From contig NZ_JANUGY010000005.1 of assembly GCF_024756235.1 (NCBI RefSeq), positions 483,940 through 547,939 on the forward strand: a stretch of DNA of 64,000 nt. Reading direction: 5' to 3'. Shown here one piece after another: positions 8,527 to 17,804 of the stretch (the stretch's first letter is position 1; every line of letters starts with the position of its first letter). This stretch comes from Massilia kyonggiensis (GTDB lineage: Bacteria; Pseudomonadota; Gammaproteobacteria; Burkholderiales; Burkholderiaceae_D). A program made the position numbers and the translations under genes. Below the pieces are notes generated by a model that saw only the letters and a program-made list of their open reading frames with translations, was not told the origin of the DNA and did no database searches.

Positions 8527-9422
8527 CGGGGGCGAGCGCATCGATGCTGCCGGCAATCGTCATCGAAAAACCGCCCCGGCTGATCCGCGCGATCCGGCTG
8601 ATCCCGCAACACGCCGATGCCGACGAGGCCGCGGGCCTGGCCGACGAACTGGCCGGCATCACGGCGATGGTGGCCGAGAAGTTCACCAACGACCGCACGG
8701 CCGAAGGCATCCAGCGCGCGCAGCTGCTCACCATCGGCTGCGTGTCGCTGGGGCTCGAGCACCTCGTGGAGACGGACGATGAACAGGGCGACCTGGACGC
8801 GCTCGACGTGCTGCTGGGCGAGGGCGCGGAATTCGTGTTCCAGCAGGGCTTCCGTCTAATCCGCGAACTGGCGGCGCTGCCGGAAGACACGCTGGTCGGC
8901 GAATACGACAACGACCCCGTGTACTCGGCGCGCCGGCTGAAGGAGCTGTTCGTCGACATCTGCACGGCCGACCCGGGCGAGACGTGGTCCGGCTACGAGC
9001 GCTACCTGGGCCAGCTGAAGCAGCGCCAGGACGTGCAGGCCGTCGTGCGCGCCGCGCAGTGGCTGCGCCGGCATCACTGGGAAGGCCCCGTCAAGGATCC
9101 GGACCTGAACGCGGAAGGCGTGATCGCGCTCGCGATCATCTTCGGCATCGAAGGCGGCGGGCGCGTCGTCGCGCGCACGGGGCAGAAGGAATTCGAACGC
9201 TTCGTGCAGACGGTCCGCAAGGGCAAACCGGACTTCGACGCGGGCTGGGCCGCGCTGCTGGAACAGATCCCGGCGCCGCACCAGGCCATCATCGCCGACC
9301 GCATCCAGAGCTACCGCAACAGCATCCTCCTGCAGAACATCGCGGGCAAGGTGCCTTTGACGGAGCTGTTCGTGGAGCTCGAGAACTACGCCGGTTCGGA
9401 GATCGACGCCGAGTATCCCTGA
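8523..9422 (+). CDS. Hypothetical protein, last gene of the J-domain operon
   Basis: 299 residues from a GTG that overlaps the previous stop codon (GTGA); an in-frame ATG at 8544 is an alternative start. Not recognised. The sequence is soluble and apparently all-helical, with many short amphipathic helices, as in helical-repeat scaffolds, but no repeat register could be assigned. No catalytic motif was seen. Confidence 0.72.
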   Translation: MTGASASMLPAIVIEKPPRLIRAIRLIPQHADADEAAGLADELAGITAMVAEKFTNDRTAEGIQRAQLLTIGCVSLGLEHLVETDDEQGDLDALDVLLGEGAEFVFQQGFRLIRELAALPEDTLVGEYDNDPVYSARRLKELFVDICTADPGETWSGYERYLGQLKQRQDVQAVVRAAQWLRRHHWEGPVKDPDLNAEGVIALAIIFGIEGGGRVVARTGQKEFERFVQTVRKGKPDFDAGWAALLEQIPAPHQAIIADRIQSYRNSILLQNIAGKVPLTELFVELENYAGSEIDAEYP

Positions 9423-9568
9423 TCGTCAAATCCGGTAATTCAAGGGGCGGGCGTCGAGCTCGTCAATACGGTTCGTGCGCCCCCCGATTCCCATCAGGAC
9501 TACCATGACGCTCCAGCCCCGCATCCCGTGCGGATGCGGTATCGAGCCATCAATGCAAGGAGTACGTC

Positions 9569-9889
9569 ATGTTGCAAGCAAACGAAATCCAGCAGCGATT
9601 CACTCATATTCAGCAAACCATCCAAGAAGCCCAGCAGGCCTGCCAGCAGGACGCGCCCAACGAGATCCGCGACTGCATCGAAAAACTGTCGCGCGAAGCC
9701 CAGCAGGCGCAGAGCGTGATGCAGTCGAACGACCAGCAGCGCATCCAGCAATGCGTGGACAGCCTGGAAGACATGGGCGACGAAGCCAAGCGCATCAGCC
9801 GCTCGCTGCCGACCATGCCCGCCCACCTCGAAGCCGCGGTGACCCGCGTGCATGCCGAACTGTCGGACCTGAAGCACAAGCTGCACTGA
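9569..9889 (+). CDS. Small coiled-coil hypothetical protein
   Basis: 106 residues with a good ribosome-binding site (AAGGAG) upstream of the ATG. Almost entirely helical and Gln/Glu-rich, with heptad-like spacing (QQRFTHIQQTIQEAQQACQQ), so a coiled-coil oligomer is likely. Two of its Cys residues lie in CxxxxPxxIRxC. Function unknown. It is separated from the J-domain operon by 146 bases in which no gene was seen. Confidence 0.75.
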   Translation: MLQANEIQQRFTHIQQTIQEAQQACQQDAPNEIRDCIEKLSREAQQAQSVMQSNDQQRIQQCVDSLEDMGDEAKRISRSLPTMPAHLEAAVTRVHAELSDLKHKLH

Positions 9890-9895
9890 TCCGCC

Positions 9896-11164
9896 TCACA
9901 CGACGCCGCCCTTGCGCAGGGCGGCAATCTCCTCGTCCGTCTTGCCTAGCACGTCGCGCAACACGTCGTCCGTGTGCTCGCCCAGCAGCGGCGGCGCCTT
10001 GGCGCTCGTCGCCGGCGTGGCCGACATGCGCATCGGGCTGCGCACCAGTTTCACCTGGCCGGCGGTCGGATGCGGCAGCGCGATCTCCATGCCGCGCGCG
10101 CGCACCTGCTCGTTGGCGAACACTTCGTCCAGGTCGTTGATCGGGCCGCACGGCACGCCCACGGCCTCCAGCATGGCGATCCACTCGGCGCGCGGCCGTT
10201 CGCGCACCATGTCGGCGAGCAGCGGCACGAGCACGTCGCGGTTCTGCACGCGGGCAGGGTTCGTCGCGAAGCGCGGGTCGCGCGCCAGTTCCGGCCGTCC
10301 GCCCGCTTCCACGAATTTCTGGTACTGGCCGTCGTTGCCGGCCGCGACGATGATATGGCCGTCGCTGCACGCGAACGTCTGGTACGGCACGATGTTGGCG
10401 TGCGCATTGCCCCAGCGCTTCGGCCGCTTGCCGCTGTTCAGGTAATTGCTGCCGACGTTGGCCAGCATCGCGACCTGCGTGTCCAGCAGCGCCATGTCGA
10501 TGTGCTGGCCCTCTCCCGTGCGGTCGCGGTGGGTCAGCGCCGCGAGCACGGCGACGGTCGCGTACATGCCCGTCATCAGGTCCGTCAGCGCCACGCCCAC
10601 TTTCTGCGGACCGCCTCCCGGCAGGTCGTCGCGTTCTCCCGTCACGGACATCAGCCCGCCCATGCCCTGAATCAGGAAGTCGTAGCCGGCGCGGTGCGCA
10701 TACGGCCCGTCCTGGCCGAAGCCCGTGATCGAGCAGTACACGAGGTCCGGCCTGATGGCCTTCAGCGTGTCGTAATCGAGGCCGTAGCGCTTGAGGTGGC
10801 CGACCTTGAAGTTTTCGATCACGACGTCGCAATGGCGCACCAGTTCGCGCAGCAGCGCCTGGCCCTGTTCCGCTGCGATGTCGACCGTCAGCGAACGCTT
10901 GCCGCGGTTCGCCGACAGGTAGTAGGCCGCTTCGGTGGTCGGCCGGCCTTCGGCGTCGGGGGCGTACGGCGGACCCCAGGCGCGCGTGTCGTCGCCGGCG
11001 CCGGGGCGCTCGATCTTGATGATGTCGGCGCCGAGGTCGGCGAGGTTCTGCGAGCACCACGGCCCGGCCAGCACGCGCGACAGGTCGAGCACGCGGATGT
11101 GGTCCAGCGCGCCCTGCAGTCGATGGTCCGGACCGTTGTGCGGTCCGTTCGGAATGAATGCCAT
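9896..11164 (-). CDS. CaiB/BaiF-family (class III) CoA-transferase
   Basis: 422 residues. Class III transferases move CoA between carboxylic acids. The N-terminus has the family motif HIRVLDLSRVLAGPWCSQNLADLGADIIKIERP, and VALTDLMTG carries the Asp expected to form the acyl anhydride intermediate in formyl-CoA transferase. The length fits the family. It lies 36 bases downstream of the antiporter gene on the same strand, so they may be co-transcribed. The substrate cannot be told from sequence; succinate, oxalate or 2-hydroxy-acid CoA transfer are possible. Confidence 0.9.
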   Translation of the reverse strand: MAFIPNGPHNGPDHRLQGALDHIRVLDLSRVLAGPWCSQNLADLGADIIKIERPGAGDDTRAWGPPYAPDAEGRPTTEAAYYLSANRGKRSLTVDIAAEQGQALLRELVRHCDVVIENFKVGHLKRYGLDYDTLKAIRPDLVYCSITGFGQDGPYAHRAGYDFLIQGMGGLMSVTGERDDLPGGGPQKVGVALTDLMTGMYATVAVLAALTHRDRTGEGQHIDMALLDTQVAMLANVGSNYLNSGKRPKRWGNAHANIVPYQTFACSDGHIIVAAGNDGQYQKFVEAGGRPELARDPRFATNPARVQNRDVLVPLLADMVRERPRAEWIAMLEAVGVPCGPINDLDEVFANEQVRARGMEIALPHPTAGQVKLVRSPMRMSATPATSAKAPPLLGEHTDDVLRDVLGKTDEEIAALRKGGVV

Positions 11165-11199
11165 TCTGTCTCCGATGGATGAGTTGTTCTCGGCGCGGA

Positions 11200-12981
11200 T
11201 TATACGTCGCGCTCGTCGCGTTCCCGCTCGCGGGCGTCGTCCAGCGCGGCGGAGAAGGCATCGCGCTCGCGGTCGACGATGTCGTCGACCATGCGCTCGT
11301 CCAGCCCCATCCCCTCGAGCACGAACGCGGACAGCTGCAGGCTCGCTTCCAGCGTCTCCGGCACGACGACGTTGGCGCCGGCCCGCTTGAGGGCGCGCGC
11401 ATGCTTTTCGTCGCGCGAGCGCGCGTACAGGCGCACGTGCGGGAACTCGCGCCGGATGCCGCGCACGGCCTGCATGGCCGATGCGGGATGGTCCATCGTC
11501 AGCACGATCGCCGGCGCTTCGTCCGCATGCACGCGGCGCAGCAGTTCCGGCCGCGCCGCGTTGCCGAAATAGACCGGCACCCCGTCCGCGTGCAGCTTGG
11601 AGACGAGCTTCGCATCGTTCTCGAACGCGACGTAGGGGATCTCCTGCGCCGCGAGCAGCTTCGCCAGTTGCTGGCCGACGCGTCCGAAACCGGCGATGAT
11701 CACGCGGCCCCGCGCGGCATCGAGTTCGTTGTCGGCGAGGTGCGCCGCGGCGCCCTGGGGTTCCGCCGCCGAGCGCTCGCCGATCGCATGGCCGATCCGC
11801 GCCAGCAGCGGCGTGATGAACAGCGACAGGCCGACGGCCAGCGTCACGCGCGCGCCGAGGGCGCCGTCCAGCAGCTTCGACGCGGTCGCGTAGCCGATCA
11901 CGATGAACGCGAATTCGCCGCCTTGCCCCAGCAGCAGGCCGCCTTCGATCGCGCGACCCCACGGCAGGCCGCCGAGCCGCAGCAGCGGCGCGATGACGAG
12001 ACCCTTGAGCAGCACGAGTCCCAGCACGGCGCAGGCGAGCCACAGGGGCGCGTGGAGGATCTGCAGCGCGTCCATGCCCATGCCGACCGTCATGAAGAAC
12101 AGCCCCATGAGCAGGCCCTTGAACGGCTCGACCATCAGCTCGACCTCGTGCTTGAATTCCGTCTCGGCGAGGAGGAGCCCCGCGATCAGCGCGCCCAGCG
12201 CCATCGACAGGCCGGCCAGGTGCGACAGCGCGGCGATGCCGAACGTCGACAGCAGGATCAGGGCCATGAACACGTCCGGCTGGCGATGGCGGGCAAACGC
12301 GCGGAACAGCGGGTGCACGACCTTGCCGCCGACGAGGTAGATGAGGGCGATGGCCACCGCCGCCTTGGCCATCGCGAGCAGGGCGATCAGCGCGACGTTC
12401 GAACCGCCCCCGTCATTCTTGCCGAGCGCCCCGATCAGGATCAGGATCGGCACGACGGCGAGATCCTGCAGCATCAGCACGGCGAACGCGGCCTGGCCGA
12501 GGGGACTTGCGGTGCGCTGGCTCTCGGCCAGCAACTGCATCACGACGGCGGTCGACGACAGCGACAGCACGAGGCCCAGCACGAGCGCCGCGTCGAGCCG
12601 GCGGTCGAGCAGCAGATATGCCGCGCCGCCGATCAGCGCCGCGCACAGCACCACCTGCGCGCTGCCCGTGCCGAACACCCAGCGCCGCATGGCCCACAGG
12701 CGCGCGGCCGACAGCTCCAGGCCGATCATGAACATGAGGAACAGCACGCCCAGCTCGGCCAGCATGGCGACGTTGTCGTTGTTGGGGAACGTGAACAGGC
12801 CGAGCGGCGCGAAATCCTCGGCCATGCGGCCAAGCCCGAACGGGCCGAGGAGGGCGCCGACGGCGAGGAAGCCCAGCACCTGGTTGATGCGCAGGCGCTG
12901 CAGCAGCGGGATCAGGATGCCGGCAAGGGCGAGGAACAGCAGGATTTCGCGCAGGAAGGGGAAGGCGTGTTGCTCTTGCAC
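11200..12981 (-). CDS. CPA2-family cation:proton antiporter with RCK (TrkA-N) domain
   Basis: 593 residues. About twelve membrane helices occupy the first ~390 residues, with the exchanger signature region (LSLSSTAVVMQLLAE). A cytoplasmic TrkA-N Rossmann domain follows (VIIAGFGRVGQQLAKLLAAQEI, about residue 425 onward), which binds NAD(H) or nucleotides and gates transport. This fits KefB/KefC/YbaL-type potassium/proton antiporters. A KefF/KefG-like partner is not visible. The last ~40 residues are charged (RERDAFSAALDDARERERDE). Confidence 0.92.
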   Translation of the reverse strand: MQEQHAFPFLREILLFLALAGILIPLLQRLRINQVLGFLAVGALLGPFGLGRMAEDFAPLGLFTFPNNDNVAMLAELGVLFLMFMIGLELSAARLWAMRRWVFGTGSAQVVLCAALIGGAAYLLLDRRLDAALVLGLVLSLSSTAVVMQLLAESQRTASPLGQAAFAVLMLQDLAVVPILILIGALGKNDGGGSNVALIALLAMAKAAVAIALIYLVGGKVVHPLFRAFARHRQPDVFMALILLSTFGIAALSHLAGLSMALGALIAGLLLAETEFKHEVELMVEPFKGLLMGLFFMTVGMGMDALQILHAPLWLACAVLGLVLLKGLVIAPLLRLGGLPWGRAIEGGLLLGQGGEFAFIVIGYATASKLLDGALGARVTLAVGLSLFITPLLARIGHAIGERSAAEPQGAAAHLADNELDAARGRVIIAGFGRVGQQLAKLLAAQEIPYVAFENDAKLVSKLHADGVPVYFGNAARPELLRRVHADEAPAIVLTMDHPASAMQAVRGIRREFPHVRLYARSRDEKHARALKRAGANVVVPETLEASLQLSAFVLEGMGLDERMVDDIVDRERDAFSAALDDARERERDERDV

Positions 12982-13034
12982 GGGGTAGAACCTTTATCGG
13001 ATGGTCACCCCGGCAATTTTAACGCGCCATGCCC

Positions 13035-15296
13035 TCAGGCCTGCCGACTCTCCGCCATCAGGATGACTTCCTCCATCTCCTGGTCGATCTCGTTGCGCAG
13101 CTCGAGATAGCGGCCCAGCGCGTGATCGAGCGACGGCAGCAGGATCCCGCGCTCGCTGTGCAAGCCTGTAAAGCGCGGCCGCGGCGCCGCGAAACCGTAC
13201 GACTCGGTCGATACGGCTTCCAGCCGGCTCGCATCCACGCCCGCGCGCGCCGCCGCCTGTTCCGCCAGCTCGGCCCACGTCAGGGTGCCGACGTTGGCGA
13301 GGTGCCAGACGCCGCACTCGCCGTCGATCGCGAGGTCGAGGCAGGCGTGCACGAGGTCGGGCACATAGGTCGGCGACACGGCCATGTCGCGCGCCGCGCG
13401 GAACGGTTCGCCCCGTTCCAGCGCCTGCAGCGCCAGCGTGACGAAGTTGTACTTGTCCCACGGCCCGAAGAAGGCGCTCGTGCGCACGACGAGGGCGCCC
13501 GGGTGCTTGTCCTGCACGCGCAGCTCGGCCTCGGCCTTGCTGCGGCCGTAGACGTTGAGCGGCGCCACGGTATCGCTTTCGACGTACGGCCGGTCGAGCG
13601 CGCCGTCGAACACGAGGTCGCTGGAGAACGTCGTCAGGTGCACGCCGTGGCGGGCGCAGGCGGCGGCCAGGATCGCGGGGCCGATCGCGTTCTCGCGGAA
13701 GCAGCGCTCGGCGTCGCGCTCGGCATCGTCCACGCGCACATAGCCCGCCGTGTTGACGACGGCCCAGGGACGGTATTTGTCCAGCGCGCGCTCGACGGAC
13801 GCCGGGTCCGTGATGTCCATGTCCTGGCGCGACAGCAGGCGGTACGCGAGGTTGCGCTTGCGGCAGATGCGGGCGAACGCGCGGCCCAGCGTGCCCGTCG
13901 CGCCCGTGATGAGGATCGGCGCCGCGTCCTTGCCGACGAGCGTGTGGCCGTCGGCCGTGATCGACGTCAGCGCATCGGGCGTCGCGACGGGCGTGCACAG
14001 CCAGCGGCCCGGCCGGCGCCACCAGCCCTGGCCGCGCAGCACCGGGTGCGACAGCGGCGTGTCGGCCGACAGTTCCCGCATCATGCGCGCGACGGCCGTC
14101 GGACGCGGTTCCGGCGCGCGCACGTCGAACGGGCCCGGTTCGTAATAACCGTTGTTGCAGGTCACGAGGCTGTTCCAGTCGAACGAGCCCAGCAGCGACC
14201 AGACGGTGACGGCGCGCAGGTCGACGCCGTTCGCACGCACTTCCTTGCCCGCTTCCCAGATCTCCAGCAGCCAGCGCAGCTGGTCTTCGCGGTTGGCGTC
14301 GATGTGGGCCTCGGTGACGGCGAGCGGGATGTGGTACCGGTCCCAGATCTCGTGCAGCAGCGGCGCGATGCCGGCCGTGGGCGTCGCGAGCGCGCGCGAG
14401 GCCTCGATGTCGGCGCACGGGATGCCGTCGGCCACGCCGCGGTGGTGGGCCGGATAGCGGTCCGGGCGGTGATCGAGCCAGCGCTCGCTCGTGACGTAGT
14501 AGTTGACGCCGATGACGTCCGGCGGGCAAGTGTTCTCGCGGAACCACAGGAATTCCTCGGCCGGAATCCCGGTCTTCGTCAGGTAGGTCCACAGCGCGTG
14601 CTCGGGGCCGACCATGCCGCACAACAAGTCCCACGCGAGCCAGCGGCGCTCGTTATAAAACTCGGCGACTTTGGCCATCTCGGGCGTGCTGTACGTCTTG
14701 CCGAGGTCGTCCGTCTGCACGAGTTTCGCATTCGGATTCACGGCGCGGATGGCGCGCATCGAGAGGACCACGGCGCGGCACTGGTTCAGCAGGGCCTGCA
14801 CGAACGTGCGGTCGTCGCGGCCGTGCGGATACCACACGCCATAGAGTCCCGCGAAGCGTGCCGTCGTGCACGGTTCGTTGACAGGGGTGTAATACTCGAT
14901 CCACGGGTAGCGTGCGGCTACGGCGCCGGCGTATTCCGCCAGCTGCTCCGCGAACGCCGGGTCGACGAGGCTCGTGTGGCGCGGGCCGCTGCCGTGGTGG
15001 ATCAGGCCCGCGATGGGGGTGACGCCATGGGCGCGCAGGGCGTTCAGGCGCTCGTCGGGCCAGCTCCAGTCGGCGGCGTGGATGCCGTCGGGGGCGGTGC
15101 GCTCCCACAGGATGGGGTAGCGGATGGCGCGGATGCCGAGGGAGGCGAAACGGGCGATGTCGTCGGCCCGTGTGGCGTGGCCGTTACGGTCGAGCTGGTG
15201 AAAGTAGTCGTCGCGGACGCGGTTGACGGTGCATTCGAGGCCGCCCCACAGTTCGAGAGGGCGGGCGTGGCTGTTCGTGCTCTTCGTAGAATCCAT
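13035..15296 (-). CDS. Fusion of GH1-like glycosidase and dTDP-4-dehydrorhamnose reductase-like domain
   Basis: 753 residues. The first ~430 form a GH1-like TIM barrel: YTPVNEPCTTARF has the NEP acid/base motif and LAVTEAHIDANRED the probable nucleophile Glu. The C-terminal ~300 residues are an RfbD-type short-chain reductase: ITGATGTLGRAF Rossmann motif, FSSDLVFDG, and the catalytic YGRSK. The combination suggests a link between a glycoside and a deoxysugar, as in exopolysaccharide or glycolipid metabolism. Known as a recurring fusion in proteobacteria, but its substrate is unknown. It is divergent from the trpS leader region. Confidence 0.88.
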   Translation of the reverse strand: MDSTKSTNSHARPLELWGGLECTVNRVRDDYFHQLDRNGHATRADDIARFASLGIRAIRYPILWERTAPDGIHAADWSWPDERLNALRAHGVTPIAGLIHHGSGPRHTSLVDPAFAEQLAEYAGAVAARYPWIEYYTPVNEPCTTARFAGLYGVWYPHGRDDRTFVQALLNQCRAVVLSMRAIRAVNPNAKLVQTDDLGKTYSTPEMAKVAEFYNERRWLAWDLLCGMVGPEHALWTYLTKTGIPAEEFLWFRENTCPPDVIGVNYYVTSERWLDHRPDRYPAHHRGVADGIPCADIEASRALATPTAGIAPLLHEIWDRYHIPLAVTEAHIDANREDQLRWLLEIWEAGKEVRANGVDLRAVTVWSLLGSFDWNSLVTCNNGYYEPGPFDVRAPEPRPTAVARMMRELSADTPLSHPVLRGQGWWRRPGRWLCTPVATPDALTSITADGHTLVGKDAAPILITGATGTLGRAFARICRKRNLAYRLLSRQDMDITDPASVERALDKYRPWAVVNTAGYVRVDDAERDAERCFRENAIGPAILAAACARHGVHLTTFSSDLVFDGALDRPYVESDTVAPLNVYGRSKAEAELRVQDKHPGALVVRTSAFFGPWDKYNFVTLALQALERGEPFRAARDMAVSPTYVPDLVHACLDLAIDGECGVWHLANVGTLTWAELAEQAAARAGVDASRLEAVSTESYGFAAPRPRFTGLHSERGILLPSLDHALGRYLELRNEIDQEMEEVILMAESRQA

Positions 15297-15432
15297 AAAT
15301 CACCAATGTTGTTAGTTTTATTGCAACAAAAAATCCAGCATGGCCCCGAACTGGCAAAAAAGTCGGGGAAGCGTTTTGGCTTTCGAGCGGTGGCGGTTGA
15401 CAGCGGCGCGTCAACCTGCAACCATGCCATCC

Positions 15433-15480
15433 ATGAATTTTTCGTATCCACATCCTGTTCTCACTTGGTGGCGCCGCTGA
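15433..15480 (+). CDS. Candidate Trp leader peptide of trpS
   Basis: An ATG-initiated 15-codon ORF, MNFSYPHPVLTWWRR, with two adjacent UGG (Trp) codons near its end. An in-frame ATG three codons upstream is an alternative. It lies 35 bases before an intrinsic terminator (15516-15546) and 117 bases before the trpS start. Tandem codons for the amino acid used by the downstream gene, followed by a terminator, is the hallmark of transcription attenuation. No strong ribosome-binding site is obvious. Confidence 0.7.
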   Translation: MNFSYPHPVLTWWRR

Positions 15481-15515
15481 TTGCGCGCGGCCAGTGAATT
15501 GGATAGGTATTCCGA

Positions 15516-15546
15516 AACGCCGCCTCGATTCCAAGGTGGCGTTTTT
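15516..15546 (+). terminator. Attenuator-type terminator upstream of trpS
   Basis: Stem AACGCCGCCT/AGGTGGCGTT (10 bp, one G-T pair), 8-base loop, followed by five T. The left arm (CGCCGCC) could instead pair with the Trp-codon region (GGTGGCG) or with the GCGGC just after the leader stop, so mutually exclusive structures are possible. This is the arrangement expected of an antiterminator/terminator switch. Confidence 0.75.
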
Positions 15547-15597
15547 GTTGGCGCAGCAGGATCGAGGCAGGGCGGTTAAACACCCAAGGAAAACTCG

Positions 15598-16620
15598 ATG
15601 AGTCTGCAAACCTCTACCGCTACCACGCCCATCATCCTCACCGGCGACCGTCCCACCGGGCCGCTGCACCTCGGCCACTTCGTCGGCAGCCTGCGCAATC
15701 GCGTCACTTACCAGGACCAATATCGCCAGTTCATCATGCTCGCGGACGCCCAGGCGCTCACGGACAACATGGATGATATCGGTAAGGTACACCGGAACGT
15801 GATCGAGGTGGCGCTCGATTACCTTGCCGTAGGGATCGACCCCGCCAAATCGACCATCCTGATCCAGTCGCAGATCCCGGAACTGGCCGAGCTGACCTTT
15901 TATTACCTGAACCTTGTGACCGTCGCGCGTCTCGAGCGCAACCCGACCGTCAAGCAGGAAATCATCCTGCGCGGCTTCGAGCGCGACATCCCGGCCGGCT
16001 TCCTGACGTACCCGGCCAGCCAGGCCGCCGACATCAGCGCGTTCAAGGCGACCATCGTCCCGGTCGGCGAAGACCAGATCCCGATGATCGAGCAGTGCAA
16101 CGAGATCGTGCGCAAGTTCAACCGCAACGCCGGCCGCGACATCCTCGTCGAGTGCAAGGCGATCGTGCCGGAAGTGGGCCGCCTGCCGGGCATCGACGGC
16201 AAGGCCAAGATGAGCAAGTCGCTGGGCAACACCATCAACCTGGGCGCGTCCGCCGACGAGATCCGCGCGGCCGTCAAGATGGTCTACACGGACCCGCTGC
16301 ACCTGAAGGTGTCCGACCCTGGCCACCTGGAAGGCAACGTCGCGTTCCTGTACCTCGACGCGTTCGACACGGACAAGGAAGGCCTGGCCGAGATGAAGGC
16401 GCATTACGTGCGCGGCGGCCTGGGCGATTCCGTCGTCAAGAAGCGCCTGGAAGGCATCCTGCAGGACATGCTGGCGCCGATCCGCGCCCGCCGCGAGGAA
16501 TTGGCCAAGGACAAGGGCCAGGTCATGCAAATCCTCAAGGAAGGCACGATGAAGGCGCGCGAAGTGGCGGCGCGTACGACGGACGAGGTGCGCAAGGCCC
16601 TCGGTCTGTCCTACTTCTAA
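15598..16620 (+). CDS. trpS: Tryptophanyl-tRNA synthetase
   Basis: 340 residues, charging tRNA-Trp in the cytoplasm (class I synthetase). [17 protein letters not shown] contains the HIGH-type motif, KMSKSLGN (about residues 204-211) is the KMSKS loop, and the C-terminal helical domain is complete. It is preceded by a Trp-rich leader peptide and a terminator, so its expression probably rises when charged tRNA-Trp is low. A second terminator lies downstream. Confidence 0.97.
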   Translation: MSLQTSTATTPIILTGDRPTGPLHLGHFVGSLRNRVTYQDQYRQFIMLADAQALTDNMDDIGKVHRNVIEVALDYLAVGIDPAKSTILIQSQIPELAELTFYYLNLVTVARLERNPTVKQEIILRGFERDIPAGFLTYPASQAADISAFKATIVPVGEDQIPMIEQCNEIVRKFNRNAGRDILVECKAIVPEVGRLPGIDGKAKMSKSLGNTINLGASADEIRAAVKMVYTDPLHLKVSDPGHLEGNVAFLYLDAFDTDKEGLAEMKAHYVRGGLGDSVVKKRLEGILQDMLAPIRARREELAKDKGQVMQILKEGTMKAREVAARTTDEVRKALGLSYF

Positions 16621-16654
16621 ACCGCAGCGGGTAGCGGAAAACGCGCTTTGAGGT

Positions 16655-16683
16655 AGCGCAAGGTGATCGCCTTGCGCTTTCTT
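16655..16683 (+). terminator. Intrinsic terminator of trpS
   Basis: Perfect stem AGCGCAAGG/CCTTGCGCT with a 6-base loop, followed by a short T-rich tail (TTTCTT), 35 bases after the trpS stop. Confidence 0.75.
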
Positions 16684-16745
16684 GTGGTTCGCTCCGTGTA
16701 TTGATGGCAAGCTGCGGCTTTCGTCATCGATGAAGGAGCCGCACC

Positions 16746-17795
16746 ATGAGCAAGGGTTTGCGTTGGACCGAACAATGGATGCGCCGGGCGCTGTGGCTCG
16801 TCGCGTTCGTCTTTGCCGGATTCCTGATCGGGCTCGGCAACCAGGTCGTCGACAACGTGGTGTACCTGGAGCCCGTGCCTGCCCCCGAACAATTTCTCGA
16901 TCCCGCCAAGGCCGGGCCGCTGCAGGCCGCGGTCCGCCAGGCGCAGCAGACACGCGAGCAGGCCGACGCGGCGCTGGAGCAGGCCCAGCAGCAACATCGC
17001 GTTGCGCAGGCCAACACGAAGAGCGCGCGCGACGCGTTCGAGAACTGGATCGCGACGCGCCACGTGACGGCGCGCCCCGACCAGGACACCGAGCTGATCG
17101 CGCGCAACCGCGAGCTCGATAAACTGGTCGCAGCGGAACGCGCCGCGCTTGGCGCGGTCCAGGCCCAGCAGCAGGTCGAACTCGACGCGAAGCAGGCCCA
17201 GCACAAGGCCGAGGCGGCGTATGAAACGCTGCTGGAGCCGGCACGGCAAGCCGCATACGACGCGGAGAAACGGGCCGAGCGCAAGCTCTTCCTCATCCGC
17301 CTCGGCGTGACCCTGCCGCTGCTGCTGGTCGCGGGCGCGCTGTTCAAATACAAGCGCAACGGCACCTACTGGCCGTTCACGTGGGGTTTCATCTTCTTTG
17401 CGCTGTTCGCGTTCTTCGTCGAGCTGGTGCCTTACCTGCCCAGCTATGGCGGCTATGTGCGCTACGGCGTGGGCATCGTGGTGACGGTGGTCGTGGGCCG
17501 CTATGCGATCCGCTGGCTGCACGCGTGGCTGGAGCGCCAGCGGGCCGCGGAGGCCATGCCCGACGTGGAGCGCCGCACGACGATGCGCTACGACGTGGCG
17601 ATGGAACGCATCGCCAAGAACGTGTGCCCGTCGTGCGAGCGCGCGACGAATTTCAAGGACGAACACCTCGCCCATTGTCCGCACTGCGGCATCGGCCTGT
17701 TCGACCGCTGCCCGGCGTGCACGACGCGCAAGAACGCTTTCACGCGCTACTGCTTTTCGTGCGGCACGCCGGCCAACGTCAGCCTTGCGGACTGA
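16746..17795 (+). CDS. Membrane protein with coiled coil and C-terminal zinc ribbons
   Basis: 349 residues. An N-terminal membrane helix (about residues 13-33), a long coiled-coil segment rich in Gln/Ala (about 55-180), then two to three membrane helices (about 183-255). The C-terminus has zinc-ribbon Cys motifs: CPSCERATNF, CPHCGIG, CPACTTR and CFSCG, indicating at least one zinc site. No enzyme motif was seen. The gene stands alone between trpS and the convergent cellulase gene. A role in membrane-associated sensing or scaffolding is possible but unproven. Confidence 0.85.
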   Translation: MSKGLRWTEQWMRRALWLVAFVFAGFLIGLGNQVVDNVVYLEPVPAPEQFLDPAKAGPLQAAVRQAQQTREQADAALEQAQQQHRVAQANTKSARDAFENWIATRHVTARPDQDTELIARNRELDKLVAAERAALGAVQAQQQVELDAKQAQHKAEAAYETLLEPARQAAYDAEKRAERKLFLIRLGVTLPLLLVAGALFKYKRNGTYWPFTWGFIFFALFAFFVELVPYLPSYGGYVRYGVGIVVTVVVGRYAIRWLHAWLERQRAAEAMPDVERRTTMRYDVAMERIAKNVCPSCERATNFKDEHLAHCPHCGIGLFDRCPACTTRKNAFTRYCFSCGTPANVSLAD

Positions 17796-17804
17796 GCGGG
17801 GCGC

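Noticed and set aside
11158..13110. Very long forward frame across the antiporter gene
   Set aside because: The protein is Gln/Arg/His-rich without domains, while the reverse strand encodes a clear antiporter.
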